DNA of 9,748 nucleotides from Firmicutes bacterium UBA3871 (GCA_002392265.1 DGGP01000043.1:1-9748); one strand, 5' to 3'. Positions 1 through 5,839 are shown, counted from the stretch's first letter. Notes: generated from the sequence alone by a model not told the origin. Numbers and translations are program-made.

Positions 1-616
1 CCGTCCAGTTTTCGTACACATCGGCATCGAGAGCTGCCGCTGCGAGCGCTCCGGTTATGTCACTGCCGCCTCTGGCGAGAACTTTGATGGTCCCGTCGGG
101 CATTGCGCCGTAAAATCCCGGGATAACAACTCTTCTGTCCGCTGCAAGCCTCTTTAATGTTTCGTAGCTTTTCTCCTGATCGATACTACCGTCAAATTTG
201 AACTTCAGCCAGAGGCTGGAATCCAAAAAGTCATAGCCGAGCAGGTCTGCCATAAGTCTTGCGGCAAGGTATTCACCGCGGCTTACCAGCTCATCCTGGC
301 TGATGCCGGATTTCATTTTTGCTTCGATTTCATCGAGCACGTCCTCGATATCCGTCTTTAAACCGAGGTCCATTTTGATTTCAATGTATCTTTGACGAAT
401 AATGTCATAGATTGAATCGTATTCAACTCCGTACTTTATGTGCGCATAGCAAAGGTAAAGCAGATCGGTTATCTTGTGATCGTCGCTGCTGCGCTTTCCG
501 GCTGCGGAAACCACCACTACTCTGCGTGAGCTGTCCGATTCGATGATGTTTTTCACTTTTGTGAGCTGGGCGGCATCCGCCATGGATGAACCGCCGAATT
601 TTACTACCTTCAGCAT
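1..616 (-). CDS. lysC: Aspartate kinase, N-terminal part (C-terminus off the left edge)
   Basis: This gene encodes ATP-dependent phosphorylation of L-aspartate, the first step to lysine, threonine, methionine and diaminopimelate, in the cytoplasm. About 205 residues are visible. The amino-acid kinase fold is clear: KFGGSS at residues 6-11, SRGEYLAARLMA near 112-123, and the RGGSDITGA nucleotide/aspartate loop near 182-190, followed by ALDADVYENWT at the window edge. The regulatory ACT domains, expected after about residue 280, lie outside, so feedback class cannot be judged. The ATG at 616 has GGAG about seven bases upstream. It starts 24 bases after the oadA stop with no terminator between, so it is probably the third gene of the operon led by the MoaA-like gene. 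The family assignment is secure; the lysC symbol is the usual one for a monofunctional enzyme and is an inference. Confidence 0.93.
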   Translation of the reverse strand, partial: MLKVVKFGGSSMADAAQLTKVKNIIESDSSRRVVVVSAAGKRSSDDHKITDLLYLCYAHIKYGVEYDSIYDIIRQRYIEIKMDLGLKTDIEDVLDEIEAKMKSGISQDELVSRGEYLAARLMADLLGYDFLDSSLWLKFKFDGSIDQEKSYETLKRLAADRRVVIPGFYGAMPDGTIKVLARGGSDITGALAAAALDADVYENWT

Positions 617-640
617 ATTATATCTCCGTTCCTGTATATT

Positions 641-2041
641 TTATGGCGCAGGATATACGCAATCCTCTTCATTCAGGAAGTCAGGATCGATTGCGTACAG
701 CTTTGCCTCGCGCTTTCTGAAGAAATCGTCGGCAGGCTTCGCGAACATTGCCTTTGTCAGCACGTCTTCCTCGCTTGTGATATAACGCGCGCCTTCCTTT
801 CTGATCTTTGGAAGCTCCGGCTCGAGGAGGTCTGCAGGTCTGCAGGTAATCTGCTCCTCGTCCCCGATAATCTTTTTTATAATTTCAGGCTTTATAGGAA
901 TTGTTGTGCGGCCGTATTTTCCGCGTACAAGATCCTTTGCCTCGTTAGGTACCATCTTGTATCTCTCGCCCGTTACTACATTGAGAACAGCCTGTGTTCC
1001 CACAATCTGACTCGACGGTGTAACCAGCGGAGGGTAACCGAAGTCCTCTCTTACTCTCGGAACCTCAGCGAGAACTTCATCAAATTTATCCATCGCATTA
1101 GCCTGCTTCAGCTGGCTGACAAGGTTTGAGAGCATACCGCCCGGCACCTGATAGAGAAGTGTCTTTATATCTACGCCCATCAGCTTTGGATCGATGAGCC
1201 CTTCTTTTATGTACTTTTCTCTGATCGGTCTGAAGTGCAGTGCCACTTTGTTTAGCAGCTCGAGGTCAAGTCCTGTGTCGCGCTCGGTGCCTGCAAATGC
1301 TGCAACCAGCGGCTCTGTCGGTGGCTGGCTTGTCCCTTCGGCAAACGGTGAAATGGCGGTGTCTATGATGTCTACGCCTGCTTCTGCGGCCTTGAGGTAG
1401 GTCAGGCTGCCCAGCCCGCTTGTTGCATGTGTGTGCAGCTCGATAGGGATGTCGATTTCGGCCTTCAGCGCCTTTATCAGGTCGTATGTCGTATAAGGGT
1501 CGCAAAGCCCTGCCATGTCCTTGATGCAGATTGAATCCGCACCCATCTGGACGATTTCCTTTGCAAGCTTTATAAAGGTTTCGTTTGTATGTACCGGGCT
1601 CTTTGTGTAGGATATTGTGCCCTGCGCATGCCCGCCGTATTTCTTGCAGGCCTTTATGCTGGCTTCGAGGTTCCTGGTGTCGTTTAATGCATCGAAAATT
1701 CTAATGATGTCTATGCCGCCTTCAATTGCCTTTGCAACGAATTCGTCTACCACGTCATCGGCATAGTGCTTGTAGCCGAGGAGATTTTGCCCGCGGAGAA
1801 GCATCTGAAGCTTTGTGTGTTTTACCCGCTTTCTGATTTCTCTGAGCCTTTCCCAAGGGTCTTCGTCCAAAAATCGGATACATGCGTCATATGTCGCGCC
1901 GCCCCACATCTCGAGTGCGTTATATCCTACCTGATCCATTACTTCCAAAATCGGCAGCATTTCGTCTGTTCTCATCCTGGTAGCCATCAAACTCTGATGT
2001 CCGTCTCTAAGTACTGTTTCGGTAATTCTGAGTTTCTCCAT
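641..2041 (-). CDS. oadA: Oxaloacetate decarboxylase alpha subunit / pyruvate carboxylase subunit B type carboxyltransferase, no biotin domain
   Basis: This 466-residue protein is the carboxyltransferase subunit that moves CO2 between oxaloacetate (or pyruvate) and carboxybiotin. The HMGL-like TIM barrel opens with LRDGHQS (11-17, metal-binding Asp13). RGQNLLGY follows (83-90), then IKDMAG (173-178, with the conserved Lys174) and ELHTHATSGL (201-210, metal ligands His203 and His205). The conserved PYC_OADA domain fills about 290-460, including VPGGMLSNL (299-307). Enterobacterial OadA is near 590 residues because it carries a C-terminal biotinyl domain. Here the protein stops at CVYPAP with no MKM biotin site, so a separate biotin carrier is needed. 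No beta or gamma subunit is in the window. GAGG lies about nine bases before the ATG. It sits 48 bases after the MoaA-like gene and 24 before aspartate kinase. Decarboxylase, pyruvate carboxylase and transcarboxylase 5S subunits cannot be separated by sequence reading alone. Confidence 0.9.
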   Translation of the reverse strand: MEKLRITETVLRDGHQSLMATRMRTDEMLPILEVMDQVGYNALEMWGGATYDACIRFLDEDPWERLREIRKRVKHTKLQMLLRGQNLLGYKHYADDVVDEFVAKAIEGGIDIIRIFDALNDTRNLEASIKACKKYGGHAQGTISYTKSPVHTNETFIKLAKEIVQMGADSICIKDMAGLCDPYTTYDLIKALKAEIDIPIELHTHATSGLGSLTYLKAAEAGVDIIDTAISPFAEGTSQPPTEPLVAAFAGTERDTGLDLELLNKVALHFRPIREKYIKEGLIDPKLMGVDIKTLLYQVPGGMLSNLVSQLKQANAMDKFDEVLAEVPRVREDFGYPPLVTPSSQIVGTQAVLNVVTGERYKMVPNEAKDLVRGKYGRTTIPIKPEIIKKIIGDEEQITCRPADLLEPELPKIRKEGARYITSEEDVLTKAMFAKPADDFFRKREAKLYAIDPDFLNEEDCVYPAP

Positions 2042-2089
2042 GTGCGTACCTCACTTTCATTAATTATTATTCTACATACCTGTTTATTT

Positions 2090-2947
2090 CTATTTCATTA
2101 AAGCTGCCAGTGCGGCCTCATCAAAATCTGTCTCGGTTAGATTCATTCCGTCTTCGTCAAACGGGTTAAGCAATAGCCGCGCATTTTCGTCAACAAGTGC
2201 TACGCCTGCGCCGGCCGATTCGGGATGCGACGCCGGCGAGATAAATCCAATCTTTCCCACGCCTATAGGGTATTTAAAGAACTCGATTTCACCTGCCTGT
2301 AGCGTTTCGTCTTCCTTTAACGTGGTGCGAAGAGCCGGCATCTTTGCCCTGATTGCGTCCTCGGTTACCGATTTAAAGCCGCAGCCTTCGCCTCCCACAA
2401 GCTCCCTGAATATGATGCTGTATTTATGCTGGAAGGTGAGCTGAAGGAAATCCATAAGCTCTGTGTCGTTTATCCCCTCGAAGATGTGAACATCGAGAGT
2501 TACCGGTGAAAGCCCGGCATCCACGCAAGCGTTAATTCCCGGAATAATTTCGTCTATTTCGCCGCCTTCGACAAGCTTGCTGTAAGCCGTGTATTTGAGC
2601 GTATCGAGCTGAATGTGCACTGAATCCGCACCGGCCTCTTTCATTATCGGCGCAAGCTCTGTCAGTCCGCTGCCGTTAGTAGCAAAAGCCAGCTTTTCCA
2701 CGCCTTCCGTGGCCTTTATCTTTTGTGTCAGCTTTGCTATGCCTTCGCGCTGAAGTGTGTCGTCTCCGATTAGCGTAAATCTGTGTATTCCGGCGCTTAC
2801 AGCCGCGCGCACGATTGCGAGAAGCTGTTCATCCGTAAGCTTTTCCGAAGCGGTGTTTGTTTCGGGGCGGTATTTGTATTTTATCGTGTGCTCTCCGCCC
2901 ACATAAAGCTGCAATTCTATTATGTCATTACCTGATTTGTCCTTCAT
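2090..2947 (-). CDS. MoaA-like protein lacking all radical-SAM and C-terminal Fe-S cysteines (function unknown)
   Basis: This 285-residue protein tracks GTP 3',8-cyclase MoaA along its length. Retained MoaA-like stretches are the opening KDKSGNDIIELQL, LTDEQLLAIVRAA (37-49), FATNGSGLTELA (88-99), VHIQLDTL (110-117), GIND (158-161), FRELVGGEG (180-188) and VGKIGFISPASHP (230-242). The catalytic features are gone. An ungapped alignment by eye puts His20, Tyr24 and Arg27 where CxxxCxxC should bind the SAM cluster. The GGEP motif reads GDDT (61-64). The C-terminal cluster region FCxxCNR reads ESAGAGV, the third cysteine is absent (LLLNPF), and there is no terminal Gly-Gly. Only Cys141 and Cys189 remain. 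It therefore cannot be a normal molybdopterin enzyme or radical-SAM enzyme. The frame is intact, AAGGAAGG precedes the ATG, and a good promoter lies upstream, so it looks expressed rather than decayed. It leads the oadA-lysC operon. The fold assignment is strong; its role is unknown. Confidence 0.82.
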   Translation of the reverse strand: MKDKSGNDIIELQLYVGGEHTIKYKYRPETNTASEKLTDEQLLAIVRAAVSAGIHRFTLIGDDTLQREGIAKLTQKIKATEGVEKLAFATNGSGLTELAPIMKEAGADSVHIQLDTLKYTAYSKLVEGGEIDEIIPGINACVDAGLSPVTLDVHIFEGINDTELMDFLQLTFQHKYSIIFRELVGGEGCGFKSVTEDAIRAKMPALRTTLKEDETLQAGEIEFFKYPIGVGKIGFISPASHPESAGAGVALVDENARLLLNPFDEDGMNLTETDFDEAALAALMK

Positions 2948-2983
2948 AGAAAAACCTTCCTTTGTATTTTACTATTAAATTTC

Positions 2984-3012
2984 ATTGTACCTTATTTAGA
3001 GTATTCAGTCAA
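2984..3012 (-). promoter_or_regulatory. Sigma-A promoter of the MoaA-like/oadA/lysC operon
   Basis: Read on the minus strand, TTGACT (3012-3007) is followed by 17 bases and TACAAT (2989-2984). This is one base from consensus in each hexamer with ideal spacing. The start codon of the MoaA-like gene is 36 bases past the -10 box, leaving a short leader with AAGGAAGG just before the ATG. No attenuator or operator is visible. The downstream gaps of 48 and 24 bases hold no terminator, so this promoter probably serves all three genes. Confidence 0.78.
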
Positions 3013-3026
3013 CTCAAAATGGGGGC

Positions 3027-3094
3027 AAGGCTAATTTGGGGACAGGCACCAAATTGGAAAAAAGGCTAATTTGGGGACAGGCACCAAATTGGAA
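3027..3094. repeat. Two tandem GGGGACAG-core palindromic repeats (left cluster)
   Basis: Two identical 33-base units lie at 3027-3059 and 3062-3094, with a period of 35 bases. Each holds a 7-base stem (AATTTGG / CCAAATT) around the loop GGACAGGCA. A degenerate fragment (GGGGGCAAGG, 3021-3030) just before the first unit may be the edge of a third. Related GGGGACAG units reappear at 3703-3729 and 3738-3760 on the other side of the phosphoesterase gene. They resemble dispersed REP-like palindromes. That class label is an inference, since no transposase is in the window. Confidence 0.88.
3058..3090 (-). terminator. Possible intrinsic terminator of the phosphoesterase gene, formed by a repeat unit
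   Basis: On the minus strand, the second repeat unit forms AATTTGG / CCAAATT (3090-3084 with 3074-3068, 9-base loop). AGCC and six T residues follow (3063-3058). It starts 11 bases after the phosphoesterase stop codon at 3102. The stem is short and AT-rich and the T run is offset by four bases, so termination is plausible but may be weak. The next promoter on the same strand begins downstream, so some barrier here would make sense. Confidence 0.42.
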
Positions 3095-3101
3095 GTGCAA
3101 A

Positions 3102-3668
3102 TTAGAAGCGGTCGCTGTAGTTTATGAGGCTGCGCAGGTGGCCGCCGCTGACCTTTGGCTTTGCCTTGTCTGCCTGCTCACGGGGCTTCTCATAATACAG
3201 GATAGCCGCATTTATTTCACCGCCCGCGGTGTCGAGCACCGCGTACGAGCCGCTGCTTCCATCTGACGGGTAGGTCAGACTGCCCGGGTTCAGAAGTATT
3301 ATTCCTCCTTCTGTGTCATACACAGGCACGTGGGTGTGCCCGAACAGCGCAGCCTCGCAGTCAAGCTCCTGAGCGCGGTAAATCAGATTCATGTAATTCA
3401 GCTTTACCCGCTGGGCGTGTCCATGTGTCAGAAATATACGCCCAGCCTCTGTATCCAGAACCTTGAAGTCGCCGCCGTAGTCGCCGTCGCAGTTTCCTAA
3501 GACCCCTATAACCTCGCAGCCGAGTTCTTCCTCTATCCTTTCAGCATCCCTTGCGTAGTCTCCGAGGTGGATTATTCCACCGTAGGCGGCTTTACCACCC
3601 GCAGCCCTATATATGTCGAGAACCTTTTTAATATCTCCGTGAGTGTCGCTTACTACTAAATATTTCAT
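3102..3668 (-). CDS. YfcE/MJ0936-family metallophosphoesterase
   Basis: This 188-residue cytoplasmic protein is a small calcineurin-like phosphodiesterase with two bound metals. The full set of metal and catalytic motifs is present: SDTHGD (Asp8, His10), HLGD (Asp37), GNCD (Asn59), THGH (His82) and FGHTH (His111, His113). NPGS follows at 127-130, typical of the YfcE branch. Family members hydrolyse phosphodiesters such as bis-p-nitrophenyl phosphate in vitro; the natural substrate is usually unknown. A Lys/Arg-rich tail from about 160 ends in LINYSDRF, so the protein is slightly longer than the roughly 160-180 residues of minimal members. GGAGG sits eight bases before the ATG. The gene is monocistronic, transcribed away from pyrR, and bracketed on both sides by GGGGACAG repeats, which could mark it as an inserted or mobile unit. 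Confidence 0.9.
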   Translation of the reverse strand: MKYLVVSDTHGDIKKVLDIYRAAGGKAAYGGIIHLGDYARDAERIEEELGCEVIGVLGNCDGDYGGDFKVLDTEAGRIFLTHGHAQRVKLNYMNLIYRAQELDCEAALFGHTHVPVYDTEGGIILLNPGSLTYPSDGSSGSYAVLDTAGGEINAAILYYEKPREQADKAKPKVSGGHLRSLINYSDRF

Positions 3669-3688
3669 TTCATTCCTCCAACGCCTAC

Positions 3689-3697
3689 ATTATACCA
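3689..3697 (-). promoter_or_regulatory. Extended -10 promoter for the phosphoesterase gene
   Basis: The minus strand reads TGGTATAAT, a perfect TATAAT preceded by the TGn extension, 20 bases before the phosphoesterase start codon. The -35 position, 17 bases further up, falls inside the GGGGACAG repeat and shows no good hexamer. The extended -10 is therefore the main support. The transcript leader would be about 15 bases and contains the GGAGG site. Confidence 0.6.
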
Positions 3698-3702
3698 TTT
3701 TT

Positions 3703-3729
3703 CCAATCTGGGGACAGACCCCAAAGTGG
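3703..3729. repeat. GGGGACAG-core palindromic repeat (right cluster, unit 1)
   Basis: This copy has CCAA and TGG ends around TGGGG-ACAGA-CCCCA (3709-3723, 5-base stem). It differs from the left-cluster units in its arms but keeps the GGGGACAG core. A run of six T residues follows at 3732-3737, so the plus-strand transcript of this element resembles a weak terminator. It overlaps the -35 position of the divergent phosphoesterase promoter. Confidence 0.75.
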
Positions 3730-3737
3730 AATTTTTT

Positions 3738-3760
3738 CCATTTTGGGGACAGGTCCCCTC
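3738..3760. repeat. GGGGACAG-core palindromic repeat (right cluster, unit 2)
   Basis: This copy holds the perfect inverted repeat GGGGAC-AG-GTCCCC at 3745-3758. It is preceded by CCATTTT and ends directly against the TTGACA -35 box of the pyrR promoter at 3761. Only the core is shared with the left-cluster units. A protein or structure occupying this palindrome would sit right beside RNA polymerase at the pyrR promoter. Confidence 0.75.
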
Positions 3761-3789
3761 TTGACATATTCATCTATATCTAGTATTAT
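3761..3789 (+). promoter_or_regulatory. Sigma-A promoter of pyrR-uraA
   Basis: A perfect TTGACA (3761-3766) is followed by 17 bases and TATTAT (3784-3789), close to consensus. Transcription should start near 3796, giving a leader of about 140 bases before the pyrR ATG at 3936. The strength of this promoter fits control by downstream attenuation rather than by initiation. Confidence 0.8.
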
Positions 3790-3814
3790 TCTTTTGGGTA
3801 AAAAACATCTTTAA

Positions 3815-3914
3815 GTTGGTACAGAGATGCCGACAAGATTGCATATGCCGTAGCGAAGCGTAATCTTCGTGTGTCAACATGCTTGCAAATCTTGTCGAGA
3901 GGCAGGATTTTTTT
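3815..3914 (+). promoter_or_regulatory. PyrR attenuator: binding hairpin, antiterminator and terminator
   Basis: Three mutually exclusive RNA structures can be drawn. First, hairpin 3815-3834: a 7-base-pair stem GUUGGUA/UGCCGAC with hexaloop CAGAGA, which fits the CNGNGA loop of Bacillus PyrR-binding RNAs. Second, a long antiterminator stem in which 3828-3843 pairs with 3884-3904 (16 pairs, a GAGA bulge at 3897-3900 and one bulged A). Third, terminator hairpin 3887-3910: AAATCTTGT/GCAGGATTT with loop CGAGAG, running into TTTT. The antiterminator shares its 5' arm with the PyrR hairpin and its 3' arm with the terminator. This is the pyr logic of Bacillus: PyrR plus uridine nucleotide holds the first hairpin, frees the terminator and stops transcription. 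Pairings were done by eye without energy values. Confidence 0.72.
3887..3914 (+). terminator. Regulated intrinsic terminator in the pyrR leader
   Basis: The stem AAATCTTGT (3887-3895) pairs with GCAGGATTT (3902-3910) over nine pairs, two of them G-U, around hexaloop CGAGAG. The T run extends to 3914. It lies only 9 bases before the pyrR ribosome binding site. The moderate stability suits a conditional attenuator rather than a constitutive end. Confidence 0.62.
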
Positions 3915-3935
3915 ATTGCCCAAGGGAGGTTAACG

Positions 3936-4475
3936 ATGTTAAAACTGAAATCAAAGGTAATGCATGAAGACGAAATCGAAAGAGCATTAAAAAGAATGGC
4001 TCATCAGATTACGGAGAAAAACGAAGGCTGTGACAATGTAGTTCTGCTGGGTATCAAGTCAAGAGGCGTGCCGCTGGCCGAAAAGCTGGCAGCATACATC
4101 AAACTATTCGAGGGCGTAGACATACCGGTCGGAAAGCTTGACATCACTAGGCACAGAGATGACCTTACCGAATCCGAAAAACCTGAGTTTCACGGCTCAG
4201 AGATAAACTTCGAGGTTACGGGCAAGGATGTAATTCTGGTCGATGATGTTATCTACACCGGTCGCACGGTCAGGGCGGCGATGGATGCCGTTACCGAGTT
4301 CGGAAGAGCCGGTACCATTCAGCTCTGCGTCCTGATAGACAGGGGCTTTAGGGAGCTTCCTATCAGACCCGACTATGTGGGAAAGAACATTCCTACATCG
4401 CGTAGAGAAAAGGTTGTTGTAAAGCTTGCGGAATGCGATGACGAAACCGGCGTAACTATTTATGAAGAAGAATAG
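3936..4475 (+). CDS. pyrR: Bifunctional pyr operon regulator / uracil phosphoribosyltransferase PyrR
   Basis: PyrR binds pyr leader RNA when charged with UMP or UTP and promotes attenuation. Many homologues also have uracil phosphoribosyltransferase activity (uracil + PRPP to UMP). The start at 3936 gives 179 residues, matching the roughly 180 of the Bacillus protein, and has GGGAGG six bases upstream. An in-frame ATG at 3879 would add 19 residues but lies inside the attenuator and has no such site. The phosphoribosyltransferase fold is clear: LLGIKSRGVPLAEKLA near the N-terminal third, the VGKLDITRHRDDL flexible-loop segment, and the PRPP loop VILVDDVIYTGRTVRAA. The C-terminal part has LIDRGFRELPIRPDYVGKNI, typical of PyrR. 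uraA follows after 43 bases. Autoregulation through the upstream leader is strongly suggested. Confidence 0.96.
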   Translation: MLKLKSKVMHEDEIERALKRMAHQITEKNEGCDNVVLLGIKSRGVPLAEKLAAYIKLFEGVDIPVGKLDITRHRDDLTESEKPEFHGSEINFEVTGKDVILVDDVIYTGRTVRAAMDAVTEFGRAGTIQLCVLIDRGFRELPIRPDYVGKNIPTSRREKVVVKLAECDDETGVTIYEEE

Positions 4476-4518
4476 TTTTTTATCATCAAACTCAGGTCAA
4501 TAAAAAAGGAGAACAAAA

Positions 4519-5814
4519 ATGAGTAAAGAAAGAAGAATTATTCAAGTTCAGGAAAGAGTGCCTATCGCGCAAGGCATACCTCTTTCGATTCAGCACACAT
4601 TCGCTATGTTCAGCGCATCAGTGCTCGTACCTTGGCTCTTTGGCATAAACGCTTCCATCGTACTGCTGATGAACGGTATCGGCACACTTATATTTATCGC
4701 AATCACAAAGGGCAAGGCTCCTGCATATTTAGGCTCCAGCTTTGCATTCCTTTCACCTACATTCATTCTGCTCGCCGACCCGAACTACGGCTATCAATAC
4801 GCACTGGGCGGCTTTGTGGTAACCGGCGCAATCTTCTGCACGGTGGCAATCATAATTAAGTTTGCCGGCACGCACTGGATTGACATAGTTCTTCCGCCTG
4901 CAGCAATGGGCCCGGTTGTAGCTCTCATCGGCCTCGAACTTGCAAAGACAGCAGCTTCGAACGGCGGTCTGATTCTTTCCGACACCTACACCGAAATTAA
5001 TCCAAAGTTCGTTTTGGTATTCATAATCACACTGCTCATGGCAGTAGCAGGCCAGGTAATCTTCAGAGGCTTTGCATCAGCTATCGCAATTCTGATAGCA
5101 ATCTGCACAGGCTATGTAATCGCACTCTTCATGGGACTGGTAGATTTCACACCTGTTGCGGAAGCAAAGATTTTCGGAATCCCGAACTTCCTCTTCCCTA
5201 AGTTCGACTTAACTGCAATCTTAATCATAATTCCGGCATCACTTACAGTAATCTCCGAGCACATCGGCCACCAGGTAGTAACCTCCGAAATCGTTGGCAA
5301 GGACCTTCTTAAGGACCCGGGTCTTCACAGATCTCTCCTGTCTGACGGCGTATCCACAATGCTTTCAGGCTTCTGCGGATCCGTCCCTACCACAACCTAC
5401 GGCGAGAACATCGGTGTTATGGCAGTAACAAAGGTCTACAGTGTATGGGTAATCGGCGGCGCTGCAGTATTCAGCATCCTGCTTGCATTCTTCGCACCTG
5501 CTTCGGCACTGATTAACTCAATCCCGGCTCCTGTAATGGGCGGTATCTCATTCCTGCTCTACGGTATGATCGGAGCATCCGGTATCAGATTAATCGTTGA
5601 CAAAAAAGTAAACTATGCAAAGGCAAGAAACCTCGCAATGACTTCAATCGTATTCGTTACAGGTCTCTCCGGAGCATACATCCAGATCGGTGATGTACAG
5701 CTGACAGGTATGTGCCTTGCAACCATCGTAGGCATGGCCCTCGGACTCACATTCTACATCCTCGACAAGCTCAAGGTTACAAACGACAGAGACGAAGCTG
5801 ATTCTCTTCAGTAG
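4519..5814 (+). CDS. uraA: Uracil permease (NCS2 / nucleobase:cation symporter-2 family)
   Basis: This 431-residue inner-membrane protein is a uracil:proton symporter of the UraA type. It has the length of E. coli UraA (429) and about 14 hydrophobic segments by eye. Signature motifs include SIQHTFAMF (23-31, first segment), LGSSFAFLSP (71-80), SEHIGH (246-251) and TTTYGENIG (291-299). The uracil- and proton-binding residues of E. coli UraA, Glu241, His245 and Glu290, correspond to Glu247, His251 and Glu296 at a constant offset of six. Together with linkage to pyrR, this supports uracil rather than xanthine as substrate. An AAAAAAGGAG site lies eight bases before the ATG. No promoter is evident in the 43-base gap after pyrR, so it is co-transcribed and falls under PyrR attenuation. 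It ends at a strong terminator. Confidence 0.95.
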   Translation: MSKERRIIQVQERVPIAQGIPLSIQHTFAMFSASVLVPWLFGINASIVLLMNGIGTLIFIAITKGKAPAYLGSSFAFLSPTFILLADPNYGYQYALGGFVVTGAIFCTVAIIIKFAGTHWIDIVLPPAAMGPVVALIGLELAKTAASNGGLILSDTYTEINPKFVLVFIITLLMAVAGQVIFRGFASAIAILIAICTGYVIALFMGLVDFTPVAEAKIFGIPNFLFPKFDLTAILIIIPASLTVISEHIGHQVVTSEIVGKDLLKDPGLHRSLLSDGVSTMLSGFCGSVPTTTYGENIGVMAVTKVYSVWVIGGAAVFSILLAFFAPASALINSIPAPVMGGISFLLYGMIGASGIRLIVDKKVNYAKARNLAMTSIVFVTGLSGAYIQIGDVQLTGMCLATIVGMALGLTFYILDKLKVTNDRDEADSLQ

Positions 5815-5839
5815 TATCGCCTCCATCGGCACAAATAAA

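Noticed and set aside
617..640. Frameshift that removed a biotinyl domain from oadA
   Set aside because: Only 24 bases separate the oadA stop from the aspartate kinase start, and no biotin-motif remnant can be read there.
2042..2089. Second promoter in the AT-rich gap before oadA
   Set aside because: TAGAAT-like boxes can be found, but no partner -35 hexamer is present at the right spacing.
1766..2101. Plus-strand open frame of 111 codons opposite oadA
   Set aside because: It lies opposite conserved oadA sequence and has no family resemblance or initiation signal.
2090..2947. The MoaA-like gene as a pseudogene
   Set aside because: The frame is open over 285 codons, barrel motifs are retained, and promoter and ribosome binding site are intact. 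Only the catalytic ligands are replaced.
3027..3094. Regularly spaced repeats suggesting a CRISPR array
   Set aside because: There are only two units, separated by two bases with no spacers, and no cas genes. The units are palindromes of the dispersed-repeat kind.
3036..3266. Plus-strand open frame beginning in the repeats
   Set aside because: It consists of repeat translation followed by antisense phosphoesterase sequence; there is no support as a gene.
3828..3914. Long leader stem (3828-3843 with 3884-3904) as the terminator itself
   Set aside because: The last paired base is three bases before the T run and the stem encloses a 40-base loop. The compact hairpin 3887-3910 fits the T run better, and the long stem then fits as the antiterminator.
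3879..3935. Upstream ATG as the pyrR start (198-residue form)
   Set aside because: It lacks a ribosome binding site and lies in the attenuator; the ATG at 3936 has GGGAGG at six bases and gives the family's normal length.
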